Below are positions 9,186-17,257 of a stretch of 64,000 bases of DNA, piece by piece. Origin of the DNA: Massilia sp. Root418 (lineage in GTDB: Bacteria > Pseudomonadota > Gammaproteobacteria > Burkholderiales > Burkholderiaceae_D); assembly GCF_001425265.1 (NCBI RefSeq), contig NZ_LMEC01000025.1:308185-372184 (forward strand). The letters run 5' to 3'. The position numbers and the translations under genes were made by a program. Below the pieces are notes generated by a model. That model was not told where the DNA came from. It saw nothing but the letters and a program-made list of their open reading frames with translations, and searched no databases. Positions within the stretch are counted from its first letter, which is position 1. Every line of letters starts with the position of its first letter.

Positions 9186-10264
9186 CAGCCGAACCTCCGC
9201 ATGGCCAGGCCGCAGGCCACCAGGTAGGCCGGCGCTTCGGCGCGCAGCGCCTGCTCGCGCACGCCCGGCCCCAGCTGCATGCCCTTGAACGGCGAGATCA
9301 CGGCGCTGGAAATCTTGCTGCGGCTGGCCACGATGTCGAGCAGCCCGGGGATCAGGGCGCAGCCGCCGGCCAGGAACAGCTGGTCCACCCGCGTGTAGGG
9401 GGTGGAGGTGTAGAAGAACTGGATGGCGCGCGTCACTTCCAGCGCGGCGCTTTCCAGGAAGGGGGTGAGGATCTCGGCACTATAGTTGTCCGGCAGCTCG
9501 CCGGACTTCTTGCGCGACTCGGCCTCGTCGAAAGACATGCCGTAGCTGCGCACGATTTCCTGGGTCAGCGCATTGCCGCCGAACGGCGCCTCGCGCTCGT
9601 AGATGGTGGCGCCGTCCAGCAATACTGAAATATGGGTGACCTGGGCGCCGATCTGGAACAGCGCCACGATCTGCCCGGCGCCGCCCTCGGGCAACTGCAC
9701 CAGCACGCGGTCCAGCGCCGCGCGCGCGGCATAGGATTCCACGTCCATCACGGTGGCCTTCAGGCCGGACGCCTCGGCGATGGCGACGCGGTCTTCCACC
9801 TTTTCGCGGCGCGAGGCGGCCAGCATCACTTCAATATCCTCGGGGGAGTTGGGGGCCGGGCCGATCACGTCGAAGTCCAGGCTGACCTCGTCCAGCGCGA
9901 ACGGAATGTACTGGCTCGCTTCGGATTCCACCTGCACTTCCAGCTGGTCTTCGGCCATGCCGGCCGGCAGCACGATCTTCTTGGTGATGACGGAGGCGGG
10001 CGGCATGCCCAGCGCGGCCAGCTTGGCGCGGGTGCCGCTCTTTTTCCACACGCGGCGCAGCGCGTCCACCACCTGCTCCATGTTTTCGATATTGCCGTCC
10101 ACCACGGCGCCGCGCGGCAGCGGCTCGGCCGCATAGCGCTCCAGGCGCCAGCCCTCCCTGCCCGCCTGCGACAGTTCCACCACCCGCACGCTGGAGGTGC
10201 TGATGTCCACGCCGATCAGCGGCGGATTGCCGCCGCCGAACAAGCTGCCGAGATCCAGGTTCAT
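9185..10264 (-). CDS. pilM: Type IV pilus assembly ATPase-like protein PilM
   Basis: This 359-residue cytoplasmic protein has the actin/FtsA-like fold. It shows the phosphate-1 motif IGVDISTSSVRVVEL near residue 18, VMLAASRREKVEDRV, and LFLAGGCALIPGL near residue 300. It binds the N-terminus of PilN and forms the cytoplasmic ring of the pilus machine. ATG 10264 has AGGTG about 8 nt upstream. It is the first gene of the pil operon and is divergent from mrcA, the usual arrangement in beta- and gammaproteobacteria. Confidence 0.95.
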   Translation of the reverse strand: MNLDLGSLFGGGNPPLIGVDISTSSVRVVELSQAGREGWRLERYAAEPLPRGAVVDGNIENMEQVVDALRRVWKKSGTRAKLAALGMPPASVITKKIVLPAGMAEDQLEVQVESEASQYIPFALDEVSLDFDVIGPAPNSPEDIEVMLAASRREKVEDRVAIAEASGLKATVMDVESYAARAALDRVLVQLPEGGAGQIVALFQIGAQVTHISVLLDGATIYEREAPFGGNALTQEIVRSYGMSFDEAESRKKSGELPDNYSAEILTPFLESAALEVTRAIQFFYTSTPYTRVDQLFLAGGCALIPGLLDIVASRSKISSAVISPFKGMQLGPGVREQALRAEAPAYLVACGLAMRRFG

Positions 10265-10368
10265 ATTGCAACACCTGTGGTTGAATGCATAAGGGAACTC
10301 GTTTGAAAACCAGCGGTTAGGAGACAGAAGTGAGGCGGTACATTAAATCCTAGCAATAAGGTGAATCC

Positions 10369-10396
10369 AGTGTAAAGGTATTTCTACTGTGCACAA
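10369..10396 (-). promoter_or_regulatory. Candidate sigma-70 promoter for pilMNOPQ
   Basis: On the minus strand TTGTGC (10396-10391) and TACACT (10374-10369) are separated by 16 nt, about 105 nt before the pilM ATG. The -10 matches well and the -35 partly. This is a prediction only. Confidence 0.4.
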
Positions 10397-10546
10397 ATGC
10401 CCGTCTGTGCGCGTTTCGCCACACTTTCGGCGACCCGTTTTCCCTCTGGCGTGAACGCAAAAACAACTAAGTTGTTTTGTTGCTCAGAGTAAATATTTCC
10501 TGATTTCCGGTAGGCTACGCGCGTGCCGCGGCTATCAGTGCTCGCT

Positions 10547-10552
10547 TATAAT
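10547..10552 (+). promoter_or_regulatory. Candidate -10 element of the mrcA promoter
   Basis: A perfect TATAAT lies 44 nt before the mrcA ATG. The hexamer 17 nt upstream (TGCCGC) is a poor -35, so an activator or another spacing may be involved. Confidence 0.4.
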
Positions 10553-10596
10553 GGCTCGGATAACCATAGCGAAACCATCGTGAAAGACCCAAGCGC

Positions 10597-12921
10597 ATGA
10601 GCACTGCCCAACCCGGTAACGCCTCCCCTTCCCGTTCCAAGAAAGTTCTGCTGACCGTGCTGGCCTCCTTGCTGGGCCTGGCGATGGTCGCGGTGCTGCT
10701 GGTCGTGTTCGGGCTGGCGATGGCCTACCCCAACCTGCCCGAGCTCGATTCCCTGACCGACTACCGGCCCAAGATGCCGCTGCGCATCTTCTCGGCCGAC
10801 AATGTACTGATCGGCGAGTTCGGCGAGGAGCGCCGCAACCTCGTGCACATCAAGGACATCCCCGACGTGATGAAAAAGGCCGTGCTGGCCATCGAGGACG
10901 ACCGCTTCTACGACCACGGCGGCATCGACTACGCCGGCATCCTGCGCGCGGCCGTGCACAACGCCACCGGCGGCGCGCGCCAGGGCGCGTCCACCATCAC
11001 GCAGCAGGTGGCGCGCAACTTCTTCCTGTCCAGCGAACAGACCTTCAAGCGCAAGATCTACGAGATCCTGCTGGCGTGGAAAATCGAGAAGAACCTCAGC
11101 AAGGACCAGATCCTCGAGGTATATATGAACCAGATCTACCTGGGCCAGCGCGCCTACGGATTCTCCTCGGCCGCACAAATCTATTTCGGCAAGAATCTGA
11201 AAGACATTAGCGTGGCCGAGGCGGCCATGCTGGCGGGCTTGCCGAAAGCGCCGTCGGCCTACAACCCGGTGGTCAATCCCAAGCGCGCGCGCACCCGCCA
11301 GCAATACATCCTGGTGCGCATGGCGCAGCTGGGCTACATCAGCGACGCGCAATTCCAGGCCGCCAAGGCCGAGCCGCTGAAAGTGAAGACCGACAGCAGC
11401 GAATTCGGCGTGCACGCCGAATACGTGGCCGAGATGGCGCGCCAGCTGGTGTACGAACAGTTCAAGGAAGACACCTACACGCGCGGCCTGAACGTATTCA
11501 CCACCATCACCAAGGCCGACCAGGACGCGGCCTACCTGGCGCTGCGCCGGGGCGTGATGGAATACGAAAAGCGCCACGCCTACCGCGGCCCGGAAGCCTA
11601 CATCAACATCCCGTCCGCCAAGGAAGAGGCGGACGACGCCATCGAATCCGAGCTGGCCGGCCACCCGGACAGCGACGACATCGTGGCCGCCATGGTGCTG
11701 AACGCCACGCCGCAGAAAGTGACGGCGGTTACCGCCACCGGCGAGGAAATCAGCATCACCGGCGCCGGGCTGGAAATGGGCAAGTCCTGGCTGTCGGACA
11801 AGGCCGCGCCCAACAAGCGCATCCGCCGCGGCGCCGTGATCCGCGTGATGCGCCAGGAAAAGGACTGGGAAATCACCCAGATGCCGGAGATCGAATCGGC
11901 CTTCGTGGCCGCCTCCACCGAGGACGGCGCCATCAAGGCCATGGTGGGCGGCTTCGACTACAACCGCAACAAGTTCAACCACGTCACGCAAGCCTGGCGC
12001 CAGCCCGGCTCCTCGTTCAAGCCCTTCATCTACTCGGCCTCGCTGGAGCGTGGCCTGTCGCCGGCCACCGTGATCAACGACGCGCCGATCTCCTTCGACG
12101 CCGGCCAGACCGGCGGCCAGGCCTGGGAACCGAAGAACTACGACGGCAAGTACGAAGGCCCGATGACCATGCGGCGCGGTCTGACCAAGTCCAAGAACAT
12201 GATCTCGATCCGCATTTTGCACCGCATCGGCGCCAAATACGGCCAGGAATACACCACCCGCTTCGGCTTCGACGCCGACAAGAACCCGCCCTACCTGACC
12301 CTGGCGCTGGGCGCCGGCGCGGTAACGCCGCTGCAGATGGCCGGCGCCTACGCGGTTTTCGCCAACGGCGGCTACAAGGTCTCGCCCTACCTGATCTCGA
12401 AGGTCACGGACGCCAACGGCAAGGTGCTGTCGCAGGCCAACCCGGACCGCGCCGGGGTGGACGCCAACCGCGTGATCGACGAGCGCAACGCCTTCCTGAT
12501 GGACAGCATGATGAAAGACGTGGTGCGCTTCGGCACGGCCACCAAGGCGCTGTCGCTCAAGCGCCCGGACATCGCCGGCAAGACCGGCACCACCAACGAC
12601 TCGATCGACGCCTGGTTCGCCGGCTACCAGTCCAAGCTGGTGGGCGTGGCCTGGATCGGCTACGACCAGCCCAAGAACCTGGGCAACCGTGAAACCGGCG
12701 GCGGCCTGGCGCTGCCGATCTGGATCGGCTACATGGCCAAGGCGCTGAAGACGGTACCGATCGAAGAGCGCGCCGTGCCGGAAGGCATGATGGTGGTGGA
12801 CGGTGAATACTACTACGCCGAAAACCCGCCGGGCACGGGCGTGACCAGCCTGGAAGGCGCCACCCGCGCCACCCCGGCCGAAGAAAAAGCCAAGGACGCC
12901 GTGAAAAACGAGCTGTTCTAA
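10597..12921 (+). CDS. mrcA: Penicillin-binding protein 1A, bifunctional transglycosylase/transpeptidase
   Basis: This 774-residue protein polymerises and crosslinks peptidoglycan. It has a cytoplasmic tail, a membrane anchor at about 17-43, and a GT51 glycosyltransferase domain with catalytic E100 in AIEDDRFYDHGG and GASTITQQVARNFFL. An OB-like insert follows, then the transpeptidase domain with nucleophile S472 in GSSFK, the SKN motif in TKSKNMIS and KTG in AGKTGTTND. All catalytic motifs are intact. ATG 10597 has no strong Shine-Dalgarno. It is divergent from pilM, a conserved arrangement. Confidence 0.96.
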   Translation: MSTAQPGNASPSRSKKVLLTVLASLLGLAMVAVLLVVFGLAMAYPNLPELDSLTDYRPKMPLRIFSADNVLIGEFGEERRNLVHIKDIPDVMKKAVLAIEDDRFYDHGGIDYAGILRAAVHNATGGARQGASTITQQVARNFFLSSEQTFKRKIYEILLAWKIEKNLSKDQILEVYMNQIYLGQRAYGFSSAAQIYFGKNLKDISVAEAAMLAGLPKAPSAYNPVVNPKRARTRQQYILVRMAQLGYISDAQFQAAKAEPLKVKTDSSEFGVHAEYVAEMARQLVYEQFKEDTYTRGLNVFTTITKADQDAAYLALRRGVMEYEKRHAYRGPEAYINIPSAKEEADDAIESELAGHPDSDDIVAAMVLNATPQKVTAVTATGEEISITGAGLEMGKSWLSDKAAPNKRIRRGAVIRVMRQEKDWEITQMPEIESAFVAASTEDGAIKAMVGGFDYNRNKFNHVTQAWRQPGSSFKPFIYSASLERGLSPATVINDAPISFDAGQTGGQAWEPKNYDGKYEGPMTMRRGLTKSKNMISIRILHRIGAKYGQEYTTRFGFDADKNPPYLTLALGAGAVTPLQMAGAYAVFANGGYKVSPYLISKVTDANGKVLSQANPDRAGVDANRVIDERNAFLMDSMMKDVVRFGTATKALSLKRPDIAGKTGTTNDSIDAWFAGYQSKLVGVAWIGYDQPKNLGNRETGGGLALPIWIGYMAKALKTVPIEERAVPEGMMVVDGEYYYAENPPGTGVTSLEGATRATPAEEKAKDAVKNELF

Positions 12922-12923
12922 AA

Positions 12924-12989
12924 AAAAATGGGGTCAGGGTTAATTATTCGGGAAATATTTCCCGAATAATTAACCCTGACCCCATTTTT
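12924..12989. repeat. Perfect 66-bp palindrome (33-bp arms) between mrcA and cyaY
   Basis: Bases 12924-12956 are the exact reverse complement of 12957-12989, with no spacer. Each arm begins with A5 and TGGGGTCAGGG and ends at GGGAAAT in the centre. It starts 2 bases after the mrcA stop and ends 10 bases before the cyaY stop, so it can act as a bidirectional terminator between convergent genes. The GGGGTCAG outer core resembles palindromes found near REP-associated (Y1) transposases; that link is inference, and no transposase is nearby. Confidence 0.85.
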
Positions 12990-12999
12990 GCATTTTTGC

Positions 13000-13335
13000 T
13001 TATGCCGGACTGATGACGACGGGGGCGCCGCCCTGGGCGGTGGTGATCTCGGAGAGCGCGGCGAACAGCTCGGAGCCGTCGCGGGTGTTGATCCACTGCC
13101 CTTCGATGCGCTTGTAGTGGAAGCCGCCGGAACGGGCCGCCACCCACAGCTCCTGCATCGGCGCCTGGCTGTTGACGATGACCTTGGAGCCGTTGTCGAT
13201 GAACTCGATTTCCAGCACGTTGCCGCTGCGCTTGCATTCGACGTCCACCATGTCCTGGTCGTTCAGCCGGTCCAGCGCGGCCTCGATGGCGTTCAGGGTG
13301 GCGTCGGCCAGGGTCAAAAATTCTGTTTCGGTCAT
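13000..13335 (-). CDS. cyaY: Frataxin-like iron-sulfur cluster assembly protein CyaY
   Basis: This 111-residue protein matches bacterial frataxin throughout. It has an acidic first helix (TETEFLTLADATLNAIEAALD), then DVECKRSGNVLEIEF, PMQELWVAARSGGFHYK and a C-terminal helix. The family binds iron and modulates IscS in Fe-S cluster assembly. Start ATG 13335 has GGAG 7 nt upstream; an upstream TTG is rejected. It is divergent from lptM and convergent with mrcA. Confidence 0.95.
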   Translation of the reverse strand: MTETEFLTLADATLNAIEAALDRLNDQDMVDVECKRSGNVLEIEFIDNGSKVIVNSQAPMQELWVAARSGGFHYKRIEGQWINTRDGSELFAALSEITTAQGGAPVVISPA

Positions 13336-13375
13336 GCTACACTCCAAGCTCTCTAGTCAAACCGTGATTTTAATC

Positions 13376-13582
13376 GTGAAGTCCACATTAGCGCTGCAAT
13401 TCACTGCGCTGGCCTGCACCGCCGCCCTGCTGGGCGGCTGCGGCCAGCAAGGCCCGCTGTATTTACCCAAACAGCCTGCCAAACCCGCCTCTGCCAATAC
13501 CCAAGGCAAACCCGGCGTGGCGCCGCCATCCGCCCCCGTGCCTTCGACTCCTCCCGCATCCCAACAATCGCCCGTTAACTAA
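13376..13582 (+). CDS. lptM: Small lipoprotein LptM (YifL-like)
   Basis: This short protein (68 residues from GTG 13376) has a signal peptide and lipobox LLGGC, followed by the conserved GQQGPLYLP motif and a Pro/Ala/Ser-rich tail. LptM assists oxidative maturation of the LptDE translocon in the outer membrane. No clear Shine-Dalgarno marks the start; in-frame GTG 13364 and ATG 13334 are alternatives. It lies 18 bases upstream of lysA, the conserved neighbour. Confidence 0.85.
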   Translation: MKSTLALQFTALACTAALLGGCGQQGPLYLPKQPAKPASANTQGKPGVAPPSAPVPSTPPASQQSPVN

Positions 13583-13600
13583 GCCATCCTAAGCCATTTC

Positions 13601-14878
13601 ATGTCGCAATTTTCTTACCAGAACGGCGTGCTGCACGCCGAGGGCGTGCCGCTGAGCGCCATCGCCGAACAGTACGGCACGCCAGCCTACGTGTATTCCA
13701 AAGCGCAGCTGCTCGATAACTTCGCATCATACGCCGATGCGTGCCAGGGCCGCGACGCGCTGGTCTGCTACGCCATGAAGGCCAATTCCAACCTGGCCAT
13801 CCTGGACTTGCTGGCGCGCCAGGGCGCCGGTTTCGACATCGTGTCCGGCGGCGAGCTGCTGCGCGTGATCGCGGCCGGCGGCGACCCGCGCAAGGTGATT
13901 TTCTCGGGCGTGGGCAAGAGCGTGGAAGAAATGCGCCTGGCGCTGCAGCACGACATCCTGTGCTTCAACGTGGAGTCGATCCCGGAACTGCACCGCCTGA
14001 ACGAGGTGGCCGGCAGCATGGGCAAGAAGGCGCGCGTGTCGCTGCGCGTGAACCCGAACGTCGATCCCAAGACCCATCCCTACATCGCCACCGGCCTGAA
14101 AGCCAGCAAGTTCGGCGTGGCCTTCAGCGACGCCCTGGCCACCTACCGCGCCGCAGCCCAGCTGCCGCACCTGGACGTGGCCGGCATCGACTGCCACATC
14201 GGCTCGCAGCTGCTGGACGACGCGCCGCTGCTGGAAGCGCTGGACAAGCTGATTGAACTGATCGACGCGCTGGGCACGGAAGGCATCCACCTGCACCACC
14301 TGGACCTGGGCGGCGGCATCGGCATCGATTACGGCGACGAGGAAGACGGCGCACCGGTGGCGGTGGGCGACTACCTGAGCCGCGTGTTCGCGCGCGTGGA
14401 CGCCTGGCGCGCCGAGCGCCACGGCGGCAAGCCGATCAAGGTGATTTTCGAGCCGGGCCGCTCCATCGTCGGCAACACGGGCGTGCTGCTGACCAAGGTG
14501 GAGTTCATCAAGCACGGCGAGGAGAAGAACTTTTGCATCGTCGACGCGGCCATGAACGACATGGCGCGCCCCGCGCTGTACCAGGCGTGGATGGACATGC
14601 AGCCGGTGCTGCAGGGCGATGCGCCGATGGCGACCTTCGACGTGGTGGGCCCGATCTGCGAGTCGGGCGACTGGCTGGCGCGCGACCGCGCACTGGCGAT
14701 CGCGCCGGGCGACCTGCTGGTGATGAAGACGGCCGGCGCTTACGGCATGACGATGGCGTCCAACTACAACACGCGCGGCCGCGCCGCCGAGGTGATGGTG
14801 GACGGCACCCAGGTGCACCTGGTGCGCCAGCGTGAAAACCCGGCCGACCTGTTCGCGCTGGAGTCGCTGGTCAAGTGA
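13601..14878 (+). CDS. lysA: Diaminopimelate decarboxylase
   Basis: This 425-residue, PLP-dependent, fold-III enzyme converts meso-diaminopimelate to lysine. The PLP lysine lies in CYAMKANSN (about residue 60). Other motifs are FDIVSGGEL, HIGSQL, LDLGGGIG, FEPGRSIVGNTG and PICESGDWLA (substrate-binding Cys). Length and motifs are normal. It probably forms a transcription unit with lptM. Confidence 0.97.
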   Translation: MSQFSYQNGVLHAEGVPLSAIAEQYGTPAYVYSKAQLLDNFASYADACQGRDALVCYAMKANSNLAILDLLARQGAGFDIVSGGELLRVIAAGGDPRKVIFSGVGKSVEEMRLALQHDILCFNVESIPELHRLNEVAGSMGKKARVSLRVNPNVDPKTHPYIATGLKASKFGVAFSDALATYRAAAQLPHLDVAGIDCHIGSQLLDDAPLLEALDKLIELIDALGTEGIHLHHLDLGGGIGIDYGDEEDGAPVAVGDYLSRVFARVDAWRAERHGGKPIKVIFEPGRSIVGNTGVLLTKVEFIKHGEEKNFCIVDAAMNDMARPALYQAWMDMQPVLQGDAPMATFDVVGPICESGDWLARDRALAIAPGDLLVMKTAGAYGMTMASNYNTRGRAAEVMVDGTQVHLVRQRENPADLFALESLVK

Positions 14879-14888
14879 TGCCGCCAGC

Positions 14889-14927
14889 GGCGGGTTACGC
14901 GGGCGATGCCCGCTAACCCGCCCTACG
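14889..14927 (-). repeat. Dispersed palindromic repeat, copy 1
   Basis: On the minus strand this reads CGTAGGGCGGGTTAGCG, a short GC loop, then CGCGTAACCCGCC. Two full copies share it (15042-15077 and 38550-38586). It begins 10 bases after lysA and is inverted relative to copy 2, so the pair frames the lysA/msrQ gap. Confidence 0.8.
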
Positions 14928-14943
14928 CAAAATTTGCAATATC

Positions 14944-14992
14944 CGCAACATGCGCAAACATGCGCAACGTGCGCAACATGCGCGACATACGT
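14944..14992. repeat. Degenerate 9-10 bp tandem repeat
   Basis: About five imperfect units of (A)ACATGCGCA follow one another between the two dispersed repeats. The stretch from 14993 to 15040 continues with GCATG-rich short repeats. No gene is seen in it. Confidence 0.6.
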
Positions 14993-15041
14993 GGGCTGCG
15001 TGATACGCATGGCATGCACGGCATGCATGGCACGTCCGGTC

Positions 15042-15077
15042 CGTAGGGCGGGTTAGCGCGGGAGCGCGTAACCCGCC
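15042..15077 (+). repeat. Dispersed palindromic repeat, copy 2, overlapping the msrQ 3' end
   Basis: CGTAGGGCGGGTTAGCG, a short loop and GCGTAACCCGCC match the other copies. The msrQ stop codon (15053-15055) and its last seven or so codons lie inside the repeat. Confidence 0.8.
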
Positions 15078-15682
15078 GCAGCCTTGCTGCGCGCCCAGAC
15101 CACGCGCACGCCCAGCAGCGCCAGCACGATCAGGCCGAACAGGATCGGCTGCGAGAAGTCGTGCTTGGCCGCTTTCATCCACCAGAAGTGCAGGATGCCC
15201 AGCGGTGCGATCACGTACACCAGCCGGTGCAGCCATTGCCAGCGCTTGCCGCCCAGGCGGCGCACCATGCCGTTGGTGCTGGTCACTGCCAGCGGAATCA
15301 GCAGCACGAAGGCGATGAAGCCGACCGTGATGAAGGGCCGCTTGACCACGTCCTTGAGCATTTCCTGCACGTCGAAGAAATGGTCGAACCACAGGAAGGT
15401 GGTGAAGTGCAGCAGGCCGTAGAAGAAGGCGTACAGCCCCACCATGCGGCGCAGCTTGATCAGCCAGTTCCATTTCGTCAGCCGCCGCAGCGGCGTCACC
15501 GCCAGGGTGATGCACAGGAAGTACAAGGTCCAGTCGCCGGTGGCGCGCGTGATGTATTGCAGCGGCTCGACCAGCTGGCCGCTGGCCGTGAGCCAGATCA
15601 ACTGGAAGAACGGCAGCAGCGCCAGCACGAACACCGCCGCCTTCAGCGCCGACACCTGCTTCGCGGTGGGATTGAAGGCCAT
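15053..15682 (-). CDS. msrQ: Heme-binding membrane subunit MsrQ of the periplasmic methionine sulfoxide reductase
   Basis: This 209-residue ferric-reductase-like protein has about six membrane helices. It has histidines in FFYGLLHFTTF and KRWQWLHRLVYVIAPLGILHFWW expected to hold heme. MsrQ passes electrons from the quinone pool or flavins to MsrP. It lies one base after msrP. The last residues (AAAGYALPR) are encoded by a dispersed repeat, so the C-terminus may have been replaced; the catalytic core is complete. Confidence 0.95.
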   Translation of the reverse strand: MAFNPTAKQVSALKAAVFVLALLPFFQLIWLTASGQLVEPLQYITRATGDWTLYFLCITLAVTPLRRLTKWNWLIKLRRMVGLYAFFYGLLHFTTFLWFDHFFDVQEMLKDVVKRPFITVGFIAFVLLIPLAVTSTNGMVRRLGGKRWQWLHRLVYVIAPLGILHFWWMKAAKHDFSQPILFGLIVLALLGVRVVWARSKAAAGYALPR

Positions 15683-15683
15683 G

Positions 15684-16661
15684 TCAGAAGAACTTCTTCA
15701 GGTCCATGCCGGCGTACAGCGGCGCGACGTCGTTGTAGCCGTTGAACATCAGCGTTTTGCGCTTGCGCACCAGGAAGCCGTCTTCGCCGATGCGGCGCTC
15801 GGAGGCCTGCGACCAGCGCGGGTGGTCCACTTCCGGGTTCACATTGGAGTAGAAGCCGTATTCGGACGGCGCGGCGTCGTTCCAGGCGGTACGCGGCTGG
15901 TCTTTGACAAAGCGGATCTTGACGATGGACTTGGCCGACTTGAAGCCGTATTTCCACGGCGTGACGATGCGCACCGGCGCGCCGTTCTGGTTGGGCAGCA
16001 CGTCGCCGTACATGCCCAGGGTGAGCAGCGCCAGCGGGTGCATGGCTTCGTCCATGCGCAGGCCTTCGCGGTAGGGCCAGGTCAGCACGCGGCTGCCCAC
16101 GCCGGGCATTTGCCCCTTGTCGGCCAGCGAGATGAATTCCACGTATTTGGCGTTGCCGGTCGGTTCGACCTTCTTGATCAGTTCGGACAGCGAGTAGCCC
16201 ACCCACGGGATCACCATGGACCAGCCTTCCACGCAGCGCAGCCGGTAGACGCGCTCTTCCAGCGGCGCCAGCTTGAGCAGCTGGTCCAGGTCCAGCGTGA
16301 GCGGCTTCTTGATTTCGCCTTCGATGCTTACGGTCCAGGGACGCGGCTTGAGCGTGTGGGCGTTGTGCGCGGGGTCGTCCTTGCCGGTGCCGAACTCGTA
16401 GAAATTGTTGTAGGTGGTGGCGTCCTTGAACGCGGTCTGTTTGTCGAGCGCGGAATAGGCGGGGTTCAGCTTGGCGCCCAGCTTGCCCGGAACGCCTTGC
16501 GCAAAGGCTTCGCGCGAGGCCATTTCCAGCAGCGCGCCGCCGGCGATGGAGCCTACCGCCAGTTGCTTGATGAAGCTGCGGCGCGATTCGAACACTTCGC
16601 GGGGGGTAATTTCTGACGAGAACGGCAGGTCGATGCCGTTCGGGCTACGTTTGATCAACAT
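15684..16661 (-). CDS. msrP: Periplasmic protein-methionine-sulfoxide reductase catalytic subunit MsrP
   Basis: This 325-residue molybdopterin enzyme repairs oxidised methionines in periplasmic proteins. A Tat signal is visible (SRRSFIKQLAVG, about 27-38). The molybdenum-ligand Cys is in VYRLRCVEGWSMVIPWVG. Later motifs PYREGLRMDEAMHPL and GAPVRIVTPWKYGFKS fit the YedY/MsrP family. It is the first gene of the msrPQ pair. The 83-bp gap upstream has a small CTGTC/GACAG hairpin and no clear promoter. Confidence 0.96.
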   Translation of the reverse strand: MLIKRSPNGIDLPFSSEITPREVFESRRSFIKQLAVGSIAGGALLEMASREAFAQGVPGKLGAKLNPAYSALDKQTAFKDATTYNNFYEFGTGKDDPAHNAHTLKPRPWTVSIEGEIKKPLTLDLDQLLKLAPLEERVYRLRCVEGWSMVIPWVGYSLSELIKKVEPTGNAKYVEFISLADKGQMPGVGSRVLTWPYREGLRMDEAMHPLALLTLGMYGDVLPNQNGAPVRIVTPWKYGFKSAKSIVKIRFVKDQPRTAWNDAAPSEYGFYSNVNPEVDHPRWSQASERRIGEDGFLVRKRKTLMFNGYNDVAPLYAGMDLKKFF

Positions 16662-16744
16662 GGCAACTCCGGGTATGAGGGGGCTCGTATGGCTCTGTCG
16701 GACGAGACAGGGATAACCTTACACTAATCTGTTGGTGTGCGAGT

Positions 16745-17257
16745 TTACGTTCTCCTTAATAGCTTACCGTTAAGCACTGCCCGGTCCAGCGACCAGGCGC
16801 CGGGGCCGGACGCGACCAGCGGCAGCAGCAAGGCGGCCCAGCTCAGGTGCGTGGGCCAGGCGGCCGGGTAGACGAAGAGCTGGATCACGGCGGTCATGCC
16901 GAGCAGCGCCAGCGCGGCCGGGCGGGTGAACAGGCCCAGCACGAGCAGCAGCGGCAGCAGGTGCTCGGCGCCCGTGGCAAGCTGGGCCGCGAACTCGGGC
17001 GGGATCAGGGGCAAGGCGTATTCATACTGGAACAGGTCGTAGGTCGAGTCCTTGAGCGTGAACAGGCCTTGCACCTTGGTGCGTCCGGACAGGAAGAAGA
17101 TGGCGGCGATGGCGAGGCGGGCGAGCAGCAGGAGCAGCGCTTCTGGCAGCAGCTGGCTCAGCAGGCGGCGGGTTTTGTCGCGTGTGGTCATGGCGGTTGG
17201 GATGCGGTTGTCGGGTGGCGGTTGCGGGGTTGGCGATGGGGCACTCAGGTGCGCCAT
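16745..17257 (-). CDS. DoxX-family membrane protein of the bufferin-like operon
   Basis: This protein has up to 170 residues, with four membrane helices typical of DoxX (LARLAIAAIFFLSGRTKVQG, then three more). It is the last gene of the minus-strand operon. DoxX proteins often end DUF692/DUF2063 operons (HvfD position); a redox or membrane role is assumed, not shown. ATG 17257 overlaps the preceding gene by 13 bases with AAGG just upstream. The first 22 residues are Pro-rich and unlike DoxX, so ATG 17191 is an alternative start without a Shine-Dalgarno. Confidence 0.82.
   Translation of the reverse strand: MAHLSAPSPTPQPPPDNRIPTAMTTRDKTRRLLSQLLPEALLLLLARLAIAAIFFLSGRTKVQGLFTLKDSTYDLFQYEYALPLIPPEFAAQLATGAEHLLPLLLVLGLFTRPAALALLGMTAVIQLFVYPAAWPTHLSWAALLLPLVASGPGAWSLDRAVLNGKLLRRT

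Larger units (their letters stand above)
10265..10596. other. Divergent pilM/mrcA intergenic region
   Basis: These 332 bases hold no convincing gene on either strand. The region is AT-richer than its surroundings and contains candidate promoters in both directions. It also holds a small inverted repeat AACAACTAAGTTGTT near 10461-10475, which may be an operator. Confidence 0.6.

Noticed and set aside
10546..12222. A 558-codon minus-strand frame opposite mrcA
   Set aside because: It is an antisense shadow. All PBP1A catalytic motifs are intact on the plus strand.
13336..13347. TTG start four codons upstream for CyaY
   Set aside because: This region contains the GGAG ribosome binding site for the ATG at 13335, which matches the usual CyaY start.
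14930..15041. The short repeats between lysA and msrQ as a CRISPR array
   Set aside because: Units are 9-10 bp, degenerate and contiguous, with no spacers, and no cas genes are present.
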